Source of the DNA: an uncultured Lachnospiraceae bacterium
Lineage (GTDB): Bacteria; Bacillota; Clostridia; Lachnospirales; Lachnospiraceae
Direction: 5' to 3'
Length of the DNA stretch: 64,000 nucleotides
Assembly (NCBI GenBank): GCA_902761585.1
Contig: CACWKX010000016.1
Location: 32,013 to 96,012 of the forward strand
A model generated the notes under the pieces. That model saw only the letters and a list, made by a program, of their open reading frames with translations, searched no databases and was not told the DNA's origin. Shown piece by piece: positions 61,320 to 64,000 of the stretch. The number at the start of each line of letters is the position of its first letter. The stretch's first letter is position 1. The position numbers and the translations under genes are program-made.

Positions 61320-63052
61320 CTTTCTGCCTCCCTCTGCATTCTCTCATATCCGATGAACCGGTTGACAAACTCATCCGGCTCAGGGATTCCGCACTTGCCT
61401 GCCAGATCATAGAGGGACGTTTTCTTGAGACAGGCTTTGTCCGCCGTCACTTCGTCCGTGAGGATCCTTGCCGGCGTATCGTCAGCAAGAAGTCTGCCCT
61501 CGGCAAGCACGACAGCACGGTCCGTATACTCCAGCATTAGGTGCATATCGTGCGTGATCATAAGAATCGTCAGTCCCATATCCGTGTTGAGCTTCTTCAA
61601 AAACTCCATGATTTCTGTATAATGGCGGAAGTCCTGCCCGGCAGTCGGCTCATCGAGGATCAGGATCTCCGGATCCATAACCAGGATCGATGCGATCGAG
61701 ACGCGTTTCTTCTGCCCGAAGCTGAGCGCAGAGACCGGCCAGTTCCGCATCGGGTAGAGGCCGCAGATCGTCAGAACACGGTTGACCCGCTCTGTGATCT
61801 CCTCCTGCGATACGCCGCGCACTGCCAGTCCCAGTCCGACTTCCTCTGAAATCATCGGTTTTGAGATCATCTGATTTGGTGACTGCATCACCATTCCGAT
61901 CTTCTCGCCCCTCTCCTTGATGGAGAGCGGCGCGATATTCTCTCCATTCAGAAGGATCCTGCCCTTATCAGGAGTGAGAAATCCGCAAACAAGCGAGGAA
62001 AGCGTGGACTTACCCGCTCCATTTTTGCCGACGACTGCCATCATCTCCCCCTTCCGGACATGAAAGCTGATGTCTGAAAGAACCGGCTCGCCCTGCTGAT
62101 AGGAATAGGAGACATGCTCGATCTGCAACGCATACGGATTGCTGTTTTCTTTTTTCGGAATCTTCGTTTCCTCAAACCAGCGCCGGACCTTCTGTCTGTA
62201 CGGTTCGATATTCATTGATTCAATGTGCTGGGGATGATCCTCCGGGCGAATCCTGCAGCCGGCATGCTTGATCGCCGTCACATAGAGCGGCTCACGGACA
62301 CCTGTCTCTGCGAGAATATCGCTGCAAAGAAGTTCATCCGGCGTCTCGTCCGCGATTATTTTCCCCTCATTCATGACCACGATCCGGTCCACATCCCGAT
62401 AAAGCACATCCTCCAGACGGTGCTCGATGATGATCACCGTCTTATCCTGCTCTCTGCAGATGCGGTCGATCAGGTCAACGGTTGTCTTCCCGGTTGCCGG
62501 ATCGAGATTCGCGAGCGGCTCATCAAACAGAAGAATTTCCACATCGTCAACCAGAACACCACCCATCGAGACGCGCTGCTTCTGTCCGCCTGACAGCTCA
62601 GACGGAGCGTGCTTTAAAAAATGCTCCATTCCGACGATATGCGCTACCTCGTCCACCTTCCGAAACAGCTCCTCCTGCGGCTGGTTGTCATTCTCAAGGG
62701 AAAATGCAAGGTCCTCCGCGACTGTCAGTCCGATGAACTGGCCATCCGTATCCTGTAGAACCGTCCCGACATGCCTTGACATGCCGAAAATGCCTGCATC
62801 CTCCGGAGACAGGCCGCATACGGAAAGCTTCCCGGACATCTCGCCAGGCAGGGCTTCCGGTATCAGGCCGTTGATACAGTGTACTATGGTGGATTTCCCG
62901 CAGCCGGAAGGTCCTGTGATAAGAATCTTCTCCCCTTTTCTGACCTTCAGATTGATGTGCTGCAGGGTCGGTTCCTGCTGCGCACGGTATTTGAATGAAA
63001 AATCCGAGAATTCAATGATGGGTAAACCGGTATCAGATTGCGAATTTTGCAT
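61316..63052 (-). CDS. ECF transporter ATPase, two fused ABC domains
   Basis: A 578-residue cytoplasmic ATPase with two nucleotide-binding domains in one chain (EcfA1-EcfA2 fusion type, as in YkoD). Domain 1 has Walker A GPSGCGKST (near 46-54), signature LSGGQKQRVS and Walker B EILLFDEP; domain 2 has GKNGAGKST (near 345), LSFGQKKRVS and EILILDEP. It powers EcfT plus an S component. The gene stop overlaps the ecfT start by 4 nt. The S-component gene lies divergently upstream. Confidence 0.96.
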   Translation of the reverse strand: MQNSQSDTGLPIIEFSDFSFKYRAQQEPTLQHINLKVRKGEKILITGPSGCGKSTIVHCINGLIPEALPGEMSGKLSVCGLSPEDAGIFGMSRHVGTVLQDTDGQFIGLTVAEDLAFSLENDNQPQEELFRKVDEVAHIVGMEHFLKHAPSELSGGQKQRVSMGGVLVDDVEILLFDEPLANLDPATGKTTVDLIDRICREQDKTVIIIEHRLEDVLYRDVDRIVVMNEGKIIADETPDELLCSDILAETGVREPLYVTAIKHAGCRIRPEDHPQHIESMNIEPYRQKVRRWFEETKIPKKENSNPYALQIEHVSYSYQQGEPVLSDISFHVRKGEMMAVVGKNGAGKSTLSSLVCGFLTPDKGRILLNGENIAPLSIKERGEKIGMVMQSPNQMISKPMISEEVGLGLAVRGVSQEEITERVNRVLTICGLYPMRNWPVSALSFGQKKRVSIASILVMDPEILILDEPTAGQDFRHYTEIMEFLKKLNTDMGLTILMITHDMHLMLEYTDRAVVLAEGRLLADDTPARILTDEVTADKACLKKTSLYDLAGKCGIPEPDEFVNRFIGYERMQREAER

Positions 63053-63146
63053 TGATGTTATTCCTGCTTTCTCCTGTTTCGATCCTCAAGCATACGGCAA
63101 AATCGCTGCCGCAATCTGGATTATACCAGATACTGAGTATTCGTGT

Positions 63147-63175
63147 TTGAAGATGTATCAGGTTAATGGTATAGT
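63147..63175 (+). promoter_or_regulatory. S-component gene promoter
   Basis: TTGAAG (63147-63152) and TATAGT (63170-63175) are 17 bp apart on the + strand. A TATAAT-like box (63119-63124, minus strand) probably drives the divergent ATPase gene. Confidence 0.6.
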
Positions 63176-63232
63176 ACAAGCTGTCAGTTTTGTTTCAGTT
63201 TCATCACAGATACTGGGAGGAGGAGATTGAGT

Positions 63233-63796
63233 ATGGCAGACAAAAAGAAAAATAAGATCAGCATCAAGAATGTGGTCGCCTGCGGCATTGGAACGGCTTT
63301 GTTCGTGGTTCTGACAGAGGTGCAGATTCCGATCGGAATTCCGAACACTTCCCTGCAGCCAAGAATGGCGGTTCTTGCATTCCTGTCCGCGATCTTCGGA
63401 CCGGCGACAGGCGCCGTTATCGGCCTGCTGGGACATGCACTGGGTGACGCGCTCTACTACGGATCGGTCTGGTGGAGCTGGGTATTCCCGGAAGCCGTAG
63501 TCGGAATCGCAATCGGCGCATTTGCCAGAAAGTTCGCTGTAAGCGATGGCGGCTTCACGAAGGGAAAGATGGTTCTGTTCAATATCGTGCAGGTGATTGC
63601 CAATGCCGTTGCATGGATCATTGTCGCACCGGTGCTCGACATCGCCGTGTATGCTGAACCGGCGACAAAGGTATTCCTGCAGGGTGCATTTGCATTCCTT
63701 GGGAACATCATCATCATCGGTGTTCTCGGGACGCTGCTTCTGGCGACCTACTCAAAGATTGCCGGAAAGTCCTCCAGCCTGAAGAAAGAAGACTGA
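63233..63796 (+). CDS. ECF transporter S component, UPF0397-like
   Basis: A 187-residue membrane protein with about six TM helices. KNVVACGIGTALFVVLTEVQIPIG, AVLAFLSAIFGPATGAVIGLLGHALGDALYYGSVWWSWVFPEA (in sections) and FLQGAFAFLGNIIIIGVLGTLLLATYS match the UPF0397 family of ECF S components; the ligand is uncertain (vitamin or metabolite). GGGAGGAGGA precedes the ATG at 63233. It is divergent from the EcfAA-EcfT genes across about 180 bp, unlike the usual single operon. A terminator follows directly. Confidence 0.92.
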   Translation: MADKKKNKISIKNVVACGIGTALFVVLTEVQIPIGIPNTSLQPRMAVLAFLSAIFGPATGAVIGLLGHALGDALYYGSVWWSWVFPEAVVGIAIGAFARKFAVSDGGFTKGKMVLFNIVQVIANAVAWIIVAPVLDIAVYAEPATKVFLQGAFAFLGNIIIIGVLGTLLLATYSKIAGKSSSLKKED

Positions 63797-63835
63797 TCCC
63801 AGGCTGAGAGCAGAATTTCATTCTTCAAAAAACAA

Positions 63836-63880
63836 AGAGCCGGAGCCATCTGTATTGACAGAAGGCCCCGGCTCTGTTTT
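63836..63880 (+). terminator. S-component terminator
   Basis: AGAGCCGG (63836-63843) pairs with CCGGCTCT (63868-63875), followed by GTTTTG. Confidence 0.85.
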
Positions 63881-63896
63881 GATATTCTCATGACAA

Positions 63897-64000
63897 CAAT
63901 CAACCTGAATTATTCACCGTGATGCGGTGATTGCGGCTGAAATCCGCATAGTGACTATAGTTGCAAGCTTTGTTGCTTTCACTCGATAAGTGAATAGAAA
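63897..64000. other. window end, short hairpins only
   Basis: The last 104 bp contain CACCG-TGATG-CGGTG and TTCACTCGATAAGTGAA stems but no coding start. Too little is visible to say more. Confidence 0.3.

Overview
The window looks like chromosomal DNA of an anaerobic Clostridia bacterium, most likely a Lachnospiraceae member. Reasons: moderately high GC, strong AGGAGG-type ribosome binding sites, a reverse-type rubrerythrin beside a Fur/PerR regulator, a MecA adaptor, a membrane pyrophosphatase plus a CBS-domain soluble pyrophosphatase, a small clostridial 2[4Fe-4S] ferredoxin, BirA-type control of bioY, and several small Cys-rich or DUF families typical of this group. No rRNA, tRNA, CRISPR array, prophage or complete insertion sequence was seen. 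The species is not identified.

Layout. 1-6.7 kb: hydrolase (cut by the window edge), NSS transporter, FliB-like protein, rubrerythrin, Fur/PerR regulator, HppA. 6.8-10.8 kb: a large secreted Ig-like protein broken by two frameshifts inside duplicated repeats. 11.2-13.6 kb: a decaying sugar ABC operon (frameshifted binding protein, intact GH172 enzyme, permease stub). 13.8-18.8 kb: GH18-type surface protein, a small unknown gene, mecA, DUF1858, ferredoxin. 19-26 kb: glgP, ileS and divergent rsmA. 26-32.3 kb: YesL-like protein, Crp/Fnr regulator, MscS channel, mutarotase, a PRTase-like protein, GNAT, bioY with a BirA operator, DUF1284. 32.5-38 kb: metG, DUF308, degV, murA. 38.6-47.7 kb: MATE exporter, flavin reductase, CBS-PPase, cobalamin adenosyltransferase, serine hydrolase, a small protein, mtnN, deoD. 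47.9-49.8 kb: an AAA ATPase with AT-rich upstream repeats, a TSCPD protein and a small Cys protein. 50-57 kb: pgi, a cluster of gene remnants (ppdK, adh/permease), a 2-hydroxyacid dehydrogenase, an RpiR regulator, glycerate kinase and a LUD protein. 57-64 kb: GH38 alpha-mannosidase and an ECF transporter (T, fused A-A, divergent S component).

The genes fit together as central carbon and glycogen metabolism (glgP, pgi, mutarotase), glycerate/hydroxyacid catabolism probably under RpiR control, pyrophosphate-linked energetics (HppA, CBS-PPase, formerly PPDK), nucleoside salvage (mtnN, deoD), translation (ileS, metG, rsmA) and vitamin uptake (bioY, ECF).

Two genome-level themes stand out. First, genes have decayed by internal deletion: ppdK is collapsed to 43 codons with its start and stop kept, adh is fused to what looks like a permease tail, a CUT1-type permease survives only as a stub, and a binding protein and the Ig protein are frameshifted. 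Second, several otherwise standard proteins carry low-complexity polar insertions or 36-bp repeat tracts. I did not find a clearly new multi-gene system. The strongest unexplained candidates are the AAA ATPase with five TTTACTAT repeats upstream, the structured transcript candidate next to cobO, and the 36-bp element shared by two distant leaders.
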